Positions 1 through 14,384 of a stretch of 64,000 nt of DNA are shown piece by piece. How positions within the stretch are numbered: the stretch's first letter is position 1; each line of letters starts with the position of its first letter. The notes beneath the pieces were generated by a model that saw nothing but the letters and a program-made list of their open reading frames with translations, searched no databases and had not been told where the DNA came from. This DNA is from Penelope pileata (taxonomy: Eukaryota; Chordata; Aves; Galliformes; Cracidae). The position numbers were made by a program, and so were the translations under genes. Where the stretch lies: NCBI GenBank assembly GCA_013396635.1, contig WBMW01004965.1, positions 2,397,295 through 2,461,294 on the forward strand. The letters run 5' to 3'.

Positions 1-3000
1 GAAATCCTCAAAATGAAAGCAAGAGAAGAAACCAGAGAGCTTTTGTTTCAGAATAATGACTGTCCCAACGGGATAATTAATTTCCCTTAGAGCAGCTTGT
101 TATTTTTCAAAGATATTGTACTTATGCAGATTTAACTGTAGAAATATTATATGGTTGTAATTTCTCCAGTGTGATGCAGTTCTAATTACTCTCTGCTCAG
201 AGCATGAAAAGGAAATAAAAGATGAGCATCAAGTTAATTTTTATTTTTAAAACAAAGAAGAAAGATAAGTTTTACAAGAAGAAAAGAAGAGCCTTGTAGC
301 AGGCAGGGAGCCCTGATGCAGCTCCTGCAGAGGAGCTGCAGGAAGGCGGGTGCTCCCAGGGGGAAGTTGCCAAAGGTGAGCAACAGCCTGGGAAGAGTGC
401 TGGAGAATGTTTGCACAAGATACAGCAGGATGAAAGAAGAGAAGCATAGCCTGCAGCACCTGCTACCTAGCACAAGAGGCAGTGTGCTGCGCTTCTGTCA
501 CCTCTTCCCTGGGAGCTATCCCTAACCAGGCCCTGGGCTCCACAGCTCCCCCAAGGACAGTGCTGTGATGCCTATGGGCCACAGGCAGCTGCCTTGGACC
601 TGCTCCCAGGACAGCAGCTCAGTCACTGCCAGCAGCAAACCTGCTTCACAGGCTGTCACTGCTTTGTCTGTCACACCTCTTCTGCACCCCCATCGCTTAT
701 GCTGTACCCTTCAAGTAATCCATTTTCTCAGGCTATGAAAACCTTTTTCTGCCTCATTTTCACTTGCTTGTCTAAGGCTTTAGGCTATAGAGTGCAGAGC
801 AGACATACAAAGTTCCTGATTCCTCTGCAGCTTGGAGCATTTGTGCTCACTGCAAATTACTGAGCACTTAAATCTGGTGAATAGCTCAACCATTGCCACC
901 TGCCCAAAGCCATAACACAGCCACCTGTGTGAGCTTAGCACAGCGGGGAGAGCTCCATGCAGCCCCAGCAGTGCTGGAGTTTCCCCTGCAGTTTGCTCGA
1001 AAAGATTGCTGGCACTTCAGCTGTACCCCTACAGCAACACCCTGCAGCAGAGGAAGCCAATCCAGCAAACCTCACATGTATTGCTGGGAAAGGCTTGCAG
1101 TGGGTGTACTCCAAAGTGGCACCGACCCATCTGTCTCTCAAGTCAGCACTAGGAGAGCAATTAAGGAGGGTGATCCATGTGCTGGTCACCGAGGTGCAGA
1201 GGATGATGACAGCTCCCTGCTTCGATCAGAGCCACAGTGTCTGGTTGTCACACTGTGGGAAATGAGTTGCACTTTGTGCCAAGATTTCTAGCTCTGCCAT
1301 CTCGCCTTCACGTAACGAGCATCAAAAGATTCTTAATGGAAATAGTTCTTTTCTTTCTCAGCCATGCAACCCCTAAAAACACTGCTGTTACCAATGGAGC
1401 TTTCCCTAAGCACTTGAGCACTTCTTGCTCCCTATCTTCTGGGCTCCTCCTGCACTGAGATCCCAGGTGCAGGTCCTGAGGATGCTGGGCTGAATGAAAG
1501 CAGAGTGAACCAGCAAGCCCTGCCAGCTGCCTACCTCGCTTCTGACCAGCTGCCTCTGTCCTCCTCCACCACCAAAAAGGAAGATGGAATTGCTGCCCAG
1601 CTGCTTTGCTATGTATCTCAGAACCCCACCAAGCATAGGCACAAGCCCATGCTGCTTCCATCACCTGCCTGACCTTTAGATGCAAACTTCTCAAATGCTG
1701 GGGAACAGAAAAGGCTGCTTTGTCATGGGCAAGTATTGCCTTCATCTGTAGGGAGATGAAGGAGAATTCATTAGACATTTTAGACATGCTATCAAGATTT
1801 AAGAGTTTGATTCAAAACTTCATTGTTTCCCATAAATAAGCCTCAGCTGTCACACAGCAGGAAAAATCCTTTATCAGAGACCCTAAGGCTGGTACCACAC
1901 AAGGCTCCCTTCCTTCCTTCTTCCTCTAGCAGACAGCTAGCTCATGTTAAGGAAAAATAATTCATTTTAATTACATTGAGGAATATCTTAGTGCATGGAA
2001 CCTGAAATGTATTATTTCTGACATACAGGACATCAGAGTTACGGTTCACACTGCCATTTAACTCATCGTTCATCCGCGTAACATAGCATGAAGAAGTAGA
2101 GACATTAAGAATACACAGATTTGCCATTTAAAGCCACTAATGAGCCCACATGAAGGTTAATCACCGTGTGGAGCATCTTGGCTGTGTCTGATGCATGCAA
2201 CAAGCCACGCTGGGCACTGCAGCCCCTCTGGCAGCCCCCAGGCAGAGCTCAGGTCACCCTGTTGTCTGCAGCCATTCAGCCCCATCCCTGGGCTGCAAGA
2301 GAGCAGCTCCTGCCAGGGTCAGCATTAAAGGGCTGGTGGCTGTCCCCAAGTTCTGCAATCGCAGTGACATGCAGCCAGGAGGTGGAGGCACAGTTTGTGC
2401 ACCTCTGAATCAGAATTGGTGCCTCGTGGGCTCCAAACGTAGCTTCCACTGCAAGGCCTGAGCTAGCCTGATATTTTTCCAACCATTCTTATGCTCCTGA
2501 GAACTACATTTAGCAGCCTGCCCAAAGCTTTCTGCTGCCAAGAATGTTTCCTAAATTGAAACAGCCCTGCAGAAGGCAGGTCCCCGGGGAGCTGCTGCAC
2601 CCACCTTGTTTACTGAGGGTAAACAAAGATGGGTCAAGGATGTGGCCCTGTACAAAGGCAGCTAACTAAATGTACAGATCCAATAAAAATGAATACGTCA
2701 CTTTAATATGCAGGTCCTGCTGTTCCCAAAGATAATAAGGTGAGAGCTGGTTGCTGTAGCTACAAAAATAACAGAGAAGGGCAGAGAAACCCAGGCTAGC
2801 CTAGGGAAGAAATACCACAGGCTGGTGGTCCCACTCCAGCCATGCTGCAGTCAGCTACCCCAGGCTAGGGTAGTTCAGTATCCCTTGGCCATAGATTTAC
2901 AGGCTGGGTAAAGGCAGCCCTTCCCTGGCCATTAACACCCCTCTCACCTTATTTATCGTTTTGACATGTTGTTTTACTCAAGTTGACTGATGGCTTTGTG

Positions 3001-6000
3001 CTGGCTCTGCCGAGGCTTGGCTGTGCAGTATGGATGCTCCCAGCAGGTCAGCCCCAGAAAGACAGAGAAAAAATTACTTGGTTTCATCTTGGGGATGTCC
3101 TGCTAATACTTCTCACTGATTTCATAGCAAACATGTTAGTAATGTCTGCTAATATTCCAAAATATTGACCCAAAAATGACAGAGAGTAACTCATGTCTGA
3201 AGAAGTCTGACACAGTTCAAAACTGGAAGAAGGGAGTATCACTTTCAGCCTACAGAAATATGGAAAGAAAAAAGCATAGCCCAATATGCAGAGCAAAGCA
3301 AGGCAAAGCTCTGAGCCAGACCATACCCATAAAGCGGCTGAAAGTACTACATTACTGAACAGCTGCTCCTCGTGTGGCTCGAGCTGGAGTGAAAGCAGGT
3401 CAGCAGCATGCGAAGTGTCCCCAGTGCAGCCAGGCAGTGACCTGAAACTGTGCTATGGGAGGAGGAAATCCACTCTGTGCGAATATCACCACGGGCTGAA
3501 AGAGTTAAAGAAAAAAAGAGCTATACCTCTCAGTGGCAGAAGCCCACACCTTTGCATTGGCAGCACTTCGCTGGCATGTGCATATGGTGCAATGGAGGCC
3601 AACGGGTTGAACAGGGACACAGGCCATGTGCTGCGGTAGCCGTGAGGCCCTCAGGTTATGTCGTGTCCACTGCTGGGTTGGCTGCATGACTGCAGAGACA
3701 GCTGCTAGACACCACTGGGAGTGAAAACATTCTGATAAAGTGAGCCAGAGCTTAGAAAATTTCATTAAAAGTTATATAAAACTGACCAGAACACAGTGGA
3801 TGACGGCCGCAGGGATCTACCAGAGCCATCCGCTGCCAGGAGGAGGCCCCTCGCGCTGGCTGTGCCGCACACCTGGCTGCAGCCTGGCCAGGGCCACAGG
3901 GACACCGAGGTGAAACATGGACGAATAAACTTGTCAGCGTGTGACTTAAATGGCTCTTTGCTGTGACAGTAAACAGAGAGAGGGAGAAAAAAGCAGTAAA
4001 TGTGAGAAGGCTGAGTCCAGTGAGAGGAGCAGCACAGGCCCCAGCAAGAAGGCGGCCAGGAGCTGCATGGACATACAACAACGAACGGGACCAGGCTCCT
4101 CATGCCTCTGCTTTGGGGAGGTTGTTTTCAAGGTCACCACGATAGTGCTGAGACATGGAGCAAGTGGAGTCTCAACATCAAAAGGAAGCAATCCATTAAA
4201 CCTGCCTCGTGCTGTCCTTTCGTCCCCACTGCTAACCCGAGCCCACCTCTGCCAGCTCAGCGGTCCCGCAGGCATCGGGGGCACCAGTCAACCCAGCCCG
4301 CTCACAGTGAGCAGGAACAGCAGCTACCTGCCAGCCTGCAACGTGCTCACCAGCAGATACATGCAGCTGGCCTCCCAGATCCAAAAATTACACTGCAAGT
4401 AGGAACTGAAGGTTTTAGGGGGGAAATTATTATTGTCGGTGCTTTATGGAGAAAATAACCCCACAGAATGTATTTTAAGGAAGTTGTTTACACAGGAGCA
4501 TGATAACATCATAAACCGTAAGAGGAAAACTTGGGGCATTCAAAAACATCGGGAAAAATGAGAGAGAGTTACTGCTGTTTCACCTTTCCTAGTTATTTGT
4601 TGTCTTAAATGATATCTATGTGTATGTTTGTAGATATATTTCTTTAATTCCTTTTCGATAGCATTTACAAATAGCAGAGCTCATGGTGTTGCTGTGTTAA
4701 AGAACAAAAGCCCGTGGCTGCTCACAGGAAGCACCAGGGTATGCAGGTGAGCACAGCAGAGGAGAGCCAGCCCCACAGCCAGCTCACCCCGCTGCAGCCA
4801 GCAGGGACAGCAGCGCTCCCTGTGAAAGGGGACAAGCCTGAAAGTCTAAAACATATTCAAGCAGATCTCTGAAAAATTTCCTCTTTTTCAAAAATATGAT
4901 CAAGATTCACCACTGTTCTAAGGCTCTAGTTCAATGTTTCTGCTGCAGATCACTCGCCTGGGTGGAAGCTGGATGAACGAAGTGCCTGGTCAGTGCAGAG
5001 AGGCAAAGCGATTTCACCCTTCGTTGAACTCCTGCAGCTTTCCAAGGTTCCTCACTCAAAGCCCAGCTTTGTAACAGGGCCTTCTCAGAGCAAGATACCA
5101 GGACAAAGCAGAGGTGGGAGTCTCACAGGGATGTGAGGAGCTGTCACCTGCACAAGGACAAATCGCTTTCTCCATGGAGAACAGATTCCCAGGCGTTGTA
5201 CAGTAGCCTGGATGCTGAGCTCAGTGCTGATTTCACCATTTAAAGATCTGTCTATCCTGTGCTATTTAAACAGTGCATCTCTGGTAGAGCACCTCCCGGG
5301 GTACCTTCACACCTGAGCACCCCTTCCTAGCAAACTGCCAGGGGATAGCACGACTTTAATGGCTACATCACTTCAGACAAAGCCTCCACTGTCTGCAATA
5401 CATTCTAATTACAAATGCAGAAAACATAATTCACAATCAAATCACATTAAAGAAAAAAAAGAAAAAAAAAAGGCAAGAAAGAAAATGAGCAATTAAAATG
5501 CACGTTCTGCCAGGCAAATCAACCTTCCCAGCCAGCACATCCAGTACATCTCTTGCCTGTTACAAGCAGGGGCTGAACTAGTCCTGGGCCATTGGAGACT
5601 TCAGTCCTGCTGTTTTCCCTGACAGCAGCCTTCCAGGCTTGATCTTCTCATCTTCCAGGTATGCTCTGCAGCTCCAGCCTGCTGTTGTATTTACTGGTGG
5701 CTTGCTAACCCTCAGGGTGATTTTTTTCTGAGGGATCAATTTAGTTTCCCAATGTACAGACGTACTTTGTTGTTTCCTGTTCCCTGCCTCTCTTCTGGGG
5801 TTCTCACAGCTCATGTGTCAACAAAAACTTGAGTGTTTCAGAGGAATAAGCAGGGATTGATGGTTGCATATTTGCCAGAAAACACCCTAGGCTGAATTCA
5901 TCTTCGGTGCAGCACTGCTGCACTTAGCAAACTTATCATCCTCTTTGTAACATTCATTTTGAAATGTGCATTAACATTCAGGCATTGTTTATACTCTGTA

Positions 6001-9000
6001 AGTGATCTAAGCCCGCAGAGAGCATTTCTCACATGTTCAAAACTTGAAGTCTCCTGGAAACACAGACAGTGGGAAGGGCTGGAGCATGAAGGGATGCATG
6101 CAGAGGGAAGCTTTGCCGGGAGCGGGGGGAAGCACCTGGCTGCTGTGCTTTGTCCCACGAGATGGGGGACAGACAGCTCCGCCCCACAGTCACAGCCACT
6201 TTTAGGCAGCCCCCAAGCACGTTGTATCCAGCCCCGGGAATCAGGGTCAGCACCATGCAGCAGCTCAGAGCAGAGGGAAGAAACTTTGCTTGGCTAATTC
6301 AAAGGAAAACTTTGCTCAAGGGATTCAAAGCTCTGTCTCTGAAGTGCTGCAGACCCTTTTCGTATGGCACATTCCCACTCCTGTGTGGGTGGAGGAAAAG
6401 TCCTCTGAGAGCCAGCGCTGCAGTCCCCCTCTGATCTTCCTTCCTGCCTGTCCCTGCTCAGAGCCTTTAAAGTCTCTTCTCTTTGTGGCAACCTCAGGTT
6501 CCATGCTGAAGCTCAGGGGACACGCAGCAGGCAGTTCCTGCTGTCCCCTGCCCACAGAACTGCTGTACAGCTCAGCCAGTGCTCAGGGCAGCACTGAAGA
6601 CCTTGTGCACACACACAGCTGCTTCCTATCACATCTTTTTGTCTTAAAAGTATGTAATCATCTTACCACAGGTTAAGAGCTCACAGTTAATCCTGACCCT
6701 GCTCGGTGCTGGCACTCAGAAGCAAGCACACAAAAGCATATTTTCACATCTTCTGGTGCTTCAATTGCTAAATCATTTCTAATTTTCCTTCTAAAAGCCT
6801 GCTCCAGTAATATTCCCCTGTCTGCTTTTCAGAGCTGCTCCCTGAGATCCTCATTGGCAAGGAGAGCACGAGGCTCCCGTATCACCTCGGAAATGTTCGA
6901 AGGCTTCGCAACAGTTTTACAATATCTCGCAGCAAAGTGGCAGATGGGATTCTGAACTGATCAATACACTAAGCAGAGCCAAGTGCTGGATCACTGATCT
7001 GAACTGAAAGAATAAATGGTGAATCAAAGGAATACACAAGTACCATCAGTTCTGTAAGGTAAGAATAGCGGTGCCTTGCTCTGTGAGCTCTCTGGTTCCC
7101 AGAATTGCAAGATTCCTGTACTGCGAGCTCAGCATGAAACAGCAAGGAGGCATTTCTCTCCCTGCACCAGCCCAGCTGCTGTGCCTGAGGAGAAACCCCA
7201 GGCCTGTGTGCTACTGCAGCTGCCACCCCTGCAGCTCTGCAAGCTGCTGAGCCTAAGGCAAAGCAACCAGGCTGGGCTAAGCTGGTTTGGGTTGTTTTTT
7301 GTTGTTTTTTTTCGTTGTTGTTTAAACTATTTGGGGATTATCAAAGCCAAACAAAGGACATGCAACAAGTTATAAATTTAAAGGAGATCTTTTTAAGTGC
7401 CAAACGGCAGCTGAACTGTAGTTATGGTTATTATACAGAGACAGACATAAAACCATAATGTGGATCAACATGTTTTATCACAGTCATTCGACAACACACC
7501 GAGTCTGTGCAGCTTAGCTATTACCTTTCTACCCTTCTCTGAAAGATTTACCATAGTTTCAGCTTAATCTGGAATTTTATGATGTAGTTATTTTAATCTC
7601 ACTTTGATAATGGGACTCCAAACAGCGATAAAACAAAGTACGATCGTATTTAGATACAGCAATGATGAATAATGGTAGAAACACCTAAAGCAGAAAGAGA
7701 ATCCAGCTATATCTGCTCTGTTTTGCTATACTCAGTGGAAACCATCAGGAGAGCCTTTATGAAGCGTGACGTGTGATAACGACACAGCTCCTACTGGGTG
7801 GCTGGGATGTGGTTTAATTGGATGTCTCCTTTCCTCCTTACTTATGCACATGAGCATTTCTCACCCATCACTGGTTTAAAAGCCAGCAGAGGCCATGAGA
7901 CCACCTTCTCTGAGCCCATGGCTGAGTACCAAGCACTACCCTAACTTTACAAACTCCTCCACACATTTTGCCCAGATAAAGCACTTGTTCTGGCAGGACA
8001 AACCTCCTGCATCAGGATCTCCCACTCCCCTTATTCTATCCATAGTGCTGCAGGGAGGCTGGGATTCCTATCTGAGACCAGACAACCTCACTGGTCCCTG
8101 CGTCACCATGGTGGGACATGAGGCTGATGTTAGGAACACACTCCATCCCTTTTCTCTCTGATTTCTGTCTTTTAGTATTAAACAGGATTTTTTTTTTATC
8201 TGTTTTTCTCCATGACTGTGCATGCTGCCAGCTTCTAAAAGATTTTTTCACAGCCTTGTAACAAGGAGATAAGAGACCAGCAGCGGATAAAACTACTGAA
8301 TAGCAATTGCCTGCTGCCACAACGGCACAGAACACCAGGGGCAGTAGCTCCCATGAAACAAGGGGACGAGCACGAGGGGCAGCCAGGAGACGCCCCTGCG
8401 GCTGCTCTCTGGGGTCACGGTGCTGCAGAGAGAACCACACAGGAGTGGTTTCCAGCAGAATGGCTACACTGAGGGCTGAGAAACAGCTCATCCTCTTCCC
8501 TGCCACGTATTGCTCTCTCTGGGTTATGCCAGGAGCAGATTGCCAGGACCACAGCCCCAGGCTTCAGTTACCAATGACAGCAGCACCCCCAAGAAGGAAG
8601 ACCTGAGGCTGCAGCCTCCTACTCTTTGGCACAGAACTCAGAAAGGATTTTGCTAGGAAAATGATCCCTGCTGTATCAAAGTGTAAAATTTATTTTATGA
8701 GCATGAAATAAAGTTTTACTTAAAATCAGGCCATAAATCTGTGGGTATGCTGAAAGAGAATGAAAGCTCTCATCAATATTTATACCCAGCTCCTCAAAGA
8801 TAGCAGGAGTTCATTTACTAAACATCTTCAAGAAACTAAGCCTTCAGCCAGACACAGTCGAGAGGAAGCATTTTAGCCAGGCAAGACGCTTCAGGAGTCA
8901 CCTTAACAAGGAAAAGCTCCACAGGGGAGCACTGCTTCTGGAAGCTGCCCACTATTGCTTCACACACAAGGATGCCAAGCCCTGGGAGAGGATGCACCAG

Positions 9001-11549
9001 CAGAGGATCCGTCTGCAGATCCCCTCCAGCTCCTGTTGGCTTCACCAAGGTTTGGAGCAACCCCATGAGCCTACTAGACTGCTGAGTGGTCAGACACCCT
9101 GCATATACCAAACACAGTCACCACACGCCGGCCCTTGGATCCAGCCAAACACAGCTAATTGAAGCTGCTCCACGAGGCCCCATGGTACAAAACCAGCAGC
9201 AGCAATGGTCACTGCAGCCATCCCCATGGCCTGCCCACAGCCCCCAGGGCTGGTGGGGCTGTCAGTTACTGACTGCATCCCCACATGAGGAGGTTACTGC
9301 AGCAAGAGGCAGAGACCTGGCTCTTCACCACTTCCTGCAGGCAAGACCAAAGGCCTTCCACTTGGGAACTGCAGTTTTCATCATCAAGCCTCTGTTCCCA
9401 GCACCGCAGCACGTGGCACCTCCTGTGTCCTGCTGTGACAGCGTAAATCCTTACTCCCAATCTGCAGGAAATTGATATAGGCAAAAGGCAGCTGATGATG
9501 ATTCATTCACTTGCTATCTCGGAGCCCAACACTCTTTTCCCAAGAGCAGCACCTTGCCACCCACCTAAATATTTGATAAGAGTTAAATACAACTACCTGT
9601 GATTGATGTTTCTCCTCACATAAGCACTCCAGCCCCAATCTGGATAATGTGGAGCATTATTAAAGCATCAATTATCTTCAGCACAAGTGGAGCTACATCA
9701 GCAGGACTGCAGCCTGTTCATTTTGATAAGGTTTTTTCTGTTGGTTTATCAACAGAATGGGGAGACCAGCAGGCCAGGGAGCCTGCAGGGTTTAACTCTG
9801 CTAGGATGAGTTGACACTTGCATCCTCTGTGCGCACCATCAAGCACATCCTGATTGCCAGGGTTTATTTCTCAGGAAGGTTGGCACTGCAGCCTGTGAAG
9901 AGCCAGCGTTCATCTCTGACAGATATCTTCCAGCTACAAACATGGAGTGAGCTCCCCAGGTCCCAGCGCTGTGCCAATGCCTGACAGAGGGCACTCCACG
10001 TGCCCAAGCAGAAGGACCACAGACATCGGGCTCACTGCTGAGCAGCTGATATTCCCCAACAGCTTGGTTTCTGCTCCTCTCTTGTGCATGCAGGATGTTG
10101 GCTTAGAAAACCTCAGGAAAGCAAGACAGTTACCTCTGAAGCCATACACTAACCCCACCACCTTTCACCAGCTCTGAAGAGGTTTCCCTCTGTTTCTCTC
10201 TTCTGGCTCTAAAAGCTGCAGTCCTCTCTCCTTTCCAAGCATGGCCCAGGGACAAGGCTAAGAAAGTGCAGAAAAGCAATTCCTTTTATTTACAGACCTA
10301 AACTTCCTTCATAAACTACACTCAGATAGACACTTGGCTTATTAATAGCAGTAAATCTCCAAGTACAATAGACTTCAGTTAATCAATATTGATTATGATA
10401 GTGCTGGAAATGGCTGGTGTCAGTCAAACTGTCATCCTTTGGTTCTTCTTTGGCTGAGCAGGGCTGTAAATTACACAGGAGCTCGTTTTTTCTCAAACCT
10501 GGGTAGTGGGAAGGTGGTTATGGCTGCAGTGCAGCTTTCACTCCCAGCACCAAGAAACCACCTCAATGCAAATAGCAGCTGGTCAGTCAGGCTACACAGT
10601 CCCTACTGGTTGGCTCTTTGAGCACCTGGGAGCCTGTAAGGAAGAGCAGCCACCAACCCTCCAGCCCACACACAGGTCTGAGGAGGACTCCCAGGTGGTT
10701 AAGAAGACAGATAGGGGATTCCTGTTGGACAGCCCCCAATACCCACTGGAGATGCCTGAATGCATGGTGTGAAATGCGATTGTACAGACAGACCTGATTT
10801 CTTAGAGGGCCACTGCCAGCCTGCAACCAGACGTTCTTATGTCCCCCTGTGCTGGAAGAGGACGGGCACGAACAGACTGCCCCAAGCACACATCCCTGTA
10901 TTCAGAGCAAGCCTGCACCAAGCCTCCAGCTGCATCTGCACTTTTCCATCTATTTAGACAGTTCCCTCTACCTCCCAATGAATATCATAAAAGTAAAAAT
11001 CTAAGCTGATTAACGCAAACACCACAGTCACCAGGACCTTAAACTCACAAGATAAATCTGATCGTGCTCTTGATGAGCAGCTCTACCTTTTACCTTCAGG
11101 CTGGGATGACTTTAAACAGCTTTTAAATAAATGAAAGCTCAGGAAAATAAACCAAGGGCAGTCCACTGCAAACTAGAGACCTTATCACTACTCTCACGAG
11201 GGGGAAGAACGCAGTAACAGGTTGAGGGAGGCAGACTATGTCAATATTTTCATAAAACCACCTTTTGTGCTCACTGAAATAACCTAACAACAACAAAAAC
11301 AAAACAAAACACAGCACCTCTCTTTCTCTCCGTCCCCACATCTGATAAAAATCAAATAATAACAGGAGTGACTTATGCGCTCTCTGGCTGGTACTTCAAT
11401 CTGGCCTTCCAGTTAACACACACTATGATTAAAGCACCTATAATCTGCAGTCTGTGGAGACCTGTAGAGCAGTAGCAGCAGCGGGTGTGCAGCCTGATAA
11501 GGGTTGTTCACTCTGTGCAGATGAAACTTTCAATATTTATAACTGCTGA

Positions 11550-11564
11550 TTTTTTTTTTTTTTT
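11550..11564. repeat. Poly(T) tract
   Basis: This is an uninterrupted run of 15 T in intergenic DNA. No attached SINE or LINE body is recognisable on either side. Confidence 0.8.
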
Positions 11565-12254
11565 ATCCTGATGCCTCCTATTGAGGGGAAGAGGGTGAAA
11601 AAGTTTAAAGATAAAAGCTTGATGAAAGACCAGGTGGAATGTTCTTCCAAGGACAGGCAGGGGCTTACAGCTATCTCCACCTAAGAGAAGGTTTAAGGAT
11701 GTTGCTTAGGCAAGTGCAGCATCAGAGATTGGGAATGAAGTCTTTGGAAGACCTTCCAGGCTTGTCTGAAGAGCACCCAAGGTTTAAGCTGTAAACTCCA
11801 CTGAGTAAGGACTGTCTGGCTCCTGCCTGCACAGCACCAAGCACGGTGGGGCTGTGCCTAGGGCTGCTAGGCATCACCACGAAACACTTCAGCCACACCG
11901 GGCTAGTTGCACATACTTTAAGTGAAGTGCCAATGGCATTTCTAACTCAGCACTGAAATATGCTGAGATGTAAAAGCTTTGTATTGGCCTAACCCTCCAT
12001 CACAATATTAGTTGGAGCTGCAATAGGCAACACACAGGCTACTGGGAATGTGTGGAAAAAATAAATTGCACCTTACTCCAACCACTCTTAATTGCTGTAC
12101 AGCAGGTAGGATCCACAGCTGGTGAAACGTTGAAGATGCAGGTGCCTTCCCAGTCTTCCCCCTGGAGAACAGCAAAACCCCCTTTCCAGTAGCATCCCTG
12201 TTCTAAGTTCATTGATGATATTTTAGTGTGGGGGCATTTGGTGTTGGGGATGCA

Positions 12255-12284
12255 AGGCTCTGCCAGGCTCTGCCTGGCTCTGCC
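12255..12284. repeat. Three-copy 10-bp tandem repeat
   Basis: The unit AGGCTCTGCC occurs three times in a row; the third copy starts with T instead of A. It lies in intergenic DNA and has no evident function. Confidence 0.75.
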
Positions 12285-12800
12285 CACAAGGCAGCAGCAG
12301 GCCACAGTCACACACCAGAAGCTGCTGCTCTCCACTAGTCCCCAGCAAACGAGTCTGCCTCATGTGCTGGCTATTTTTGCTTGGTCCCAGCAAAACCCCA
12401 GGATAACAGATGGAGACATACAGCTTCTGCAGCCCTTAGGATGCCACACTGACAGAAAGACTGAGCTTATCCTCCTTCCAGATACAAGAGCCCAAGAAAA
12501 CCTCCCCATTTTCAGTAACATGGGACTGCCCCATGCCCAAATGGTTTAATATTCATGTATTCAAAAACGTTTCCATAATGTCAATACTATAAAAGATATG
12601 AATGACATTGTCCATTAGTAATTTCAGACAGACATAAGTGAGCCAACCTGAGTAAAACAAGAAGATGCAGAGAAAGATATTCAGTATACAAACATTTCCA
12701 TGGTACATCATTTCATTTGAATGATGATACGTATGTATATATCTTTTAAATGTAGTTATGTGGTCCACATTACTGCAGCATAAGAGCACTTCAGAATATT

Positions 12801-14384
12801 TAATAAACACATAAACACAACAGAGATATAAGGAGACACATTGCAAAGCTGAAACACAAAGCTGGGGTGAACCTGAGCTGAGGCATCTCAAGCTGTAAGT
12901 TATGATCTCAGCAACTTCCTACCATAGATACCAGAAATCAAAGAAAAACAAAAAGCAGGCTGGCCAGGGAGGAGACAGTCTTTCTTGCTTCTTCACAAGA
13001 GAAAAAACAGTGAAAGTTCTTTAAAAAAAAAAAATGCTGAAAATGCTTCACCTGAATTCAAAACTACCAGACAAAAGAGGTAAAGCACTATACTATGAGG
13101 ACACGTCCATTTTTGGAAAGCATGCAGACAACTGGATGAAGAAAATATAACACAGTGTCCCTAAGATAGCTGCAGATCTTCCTGATTTTAAATTTCTGGC
13201 AGAATTGTCTGCCAGAAATTAGCTTTCTTGGCCTCTAGTTTCTGGACTGTTATTTTTCTCCTCCACAAAACATGACTTCAAGTATTGTAAGCAGAGTTGA
13301 AACCTAATGAGACAACAATAAGTTGATGAAAATAATTAGAAAAAGAGTCCTGAGTGAGTTCATCTGCATTCTTAACAAGGAATTTATCTCAAACCAAGAC
13401 AGAGCACTTAACACCTTGGAAAACACTATCAGAAGGAATTTCTGCATGACTTCTGGAACTGCATGAAAAATCCAAATTAACAAAGCCACTTAGTACCAGT
13501 GGGGTAGTTAAAACTTAATTAGCACTTGCATACACACTGGCCACAGCTCCTGCAATGCTTGCAGACTGTGAGCAAAACTACATTAAGCTGCATTATCATT
13601 CTGAAGCAAAAATCAAGGATTAGGCTTACTTTCCACTGCACATCAGCTGGCCTCCCTACACAGTCACCATGATTATGCTCATTTCCAATGCTCACGAGTA
13701 TTCTGAATTAAGCAACTTCACAGCATGAGATGAATGTATGTGAAGGAACATTAGCAACACGTCATACGTGGAATTACTGAGCATCACCTGTGCGCTGTTT
13801 TTGACAAACCTAAGCTTTCAGTGTATCAAACCTGGGCCTGCTAAGACCACTATGTAGAAGCTACACATCTCTCTGAAGTGAGTTTAAAAGTATGTATAAG
13901 TAGAATATGATCAGATGTTTACAGCTATGTACTGAGGTCACTCACTACAAAAAAGTTGCTCTCTTATAAAACAAACACATCTGAAAAATAGAAGCAGTAG
14001 TCAGAAACCACTCCTCCCCTCAGACCCACTGAACGGCAGCAGGGTGGTCTGTCAACGCAGTCACTGGTCACAGCCAGCACCAGCAGCTTTGAAGAAAAGG
14101 GACGGAATCCCAACAATGAACGAGTCCAGAAAACGTTGCTCTGAGGGAAAATCCTTCCAAAATATCAGGCACCGGTATGTAAGCATGAGACATGAGGAAC
14201 AACAGAGGAAAGTCCATCCATGGGTACTGGAAAAGGTCACTGAAGAAGGCCAAACCTTTTTAAGGCAGTCCAGCTTTCAGCACTTCGAAACATCTCTGAG
14301 GCAGAATTGTCCAGCAGAACATGGGAGCTTTGTGCGTGTCCCTAAGATCAGTCAGCTGTGCAGATGTGTTTTTAAGAGATCACA
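12801..14384 (-). other. Presumed NOC4L 3' UTR and downstream flank
   Basis: This follows the NOC4L stop codon on the minus strand and has no coding potential that I can support. There is no canonical AATAAA on the minus strand close to the stop. A weak ATTAAA variant (TTTAAT on the plus strand) lies at 12799-12804, so the transcript end is uncertain. A perfect hairpin lies inside at 13191-13220. Confidence 0.4.
13191..13220. repeat. Perfect 13-bp inverted repeat (hairpin)
   Basis: The arms 13191-13203 and 13208-13220 are exact reverse complements, separated by a 4-nt loop (ATTG). The pairing stops abruptly at both ends. It lies about 1.2 kb beyond the NOC4L stop codon, so it may be in the 3' UTR if the UTR is long. 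Confidence 0.9.

Larger units (their letters stand above)
1..12800. other. Intergenic DNA, no gene recognised
   Basis: I find no convincing coding exon on either strand. The open frames are short, in unrelated frames, and match no family I know. In mammals the next gene after NOC4L is GALNT9, pointing towards NOC4L, which here would be plus-strand and to the left; I looked for its lectin-domain exons and saw none, so its 3' end is probably outside. Only small features stand out: A-rich DNA near 5450-5471, a 15-base T run at 11550-11564 and a short tandem repeat at 12255-12284. Unannotated non-coding transcripts cannot be excluded. Confidence 0.6.

Noticed and set aside
1..14384. Search for GALNT9 3' exons, tRNAs, CRISPR-like arrays and LTR elements
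   Set aside because: No lectin-domain or glycosyltransferase motif, no cloverleaf, no regular spaced repeats and no paired LTRs were found.
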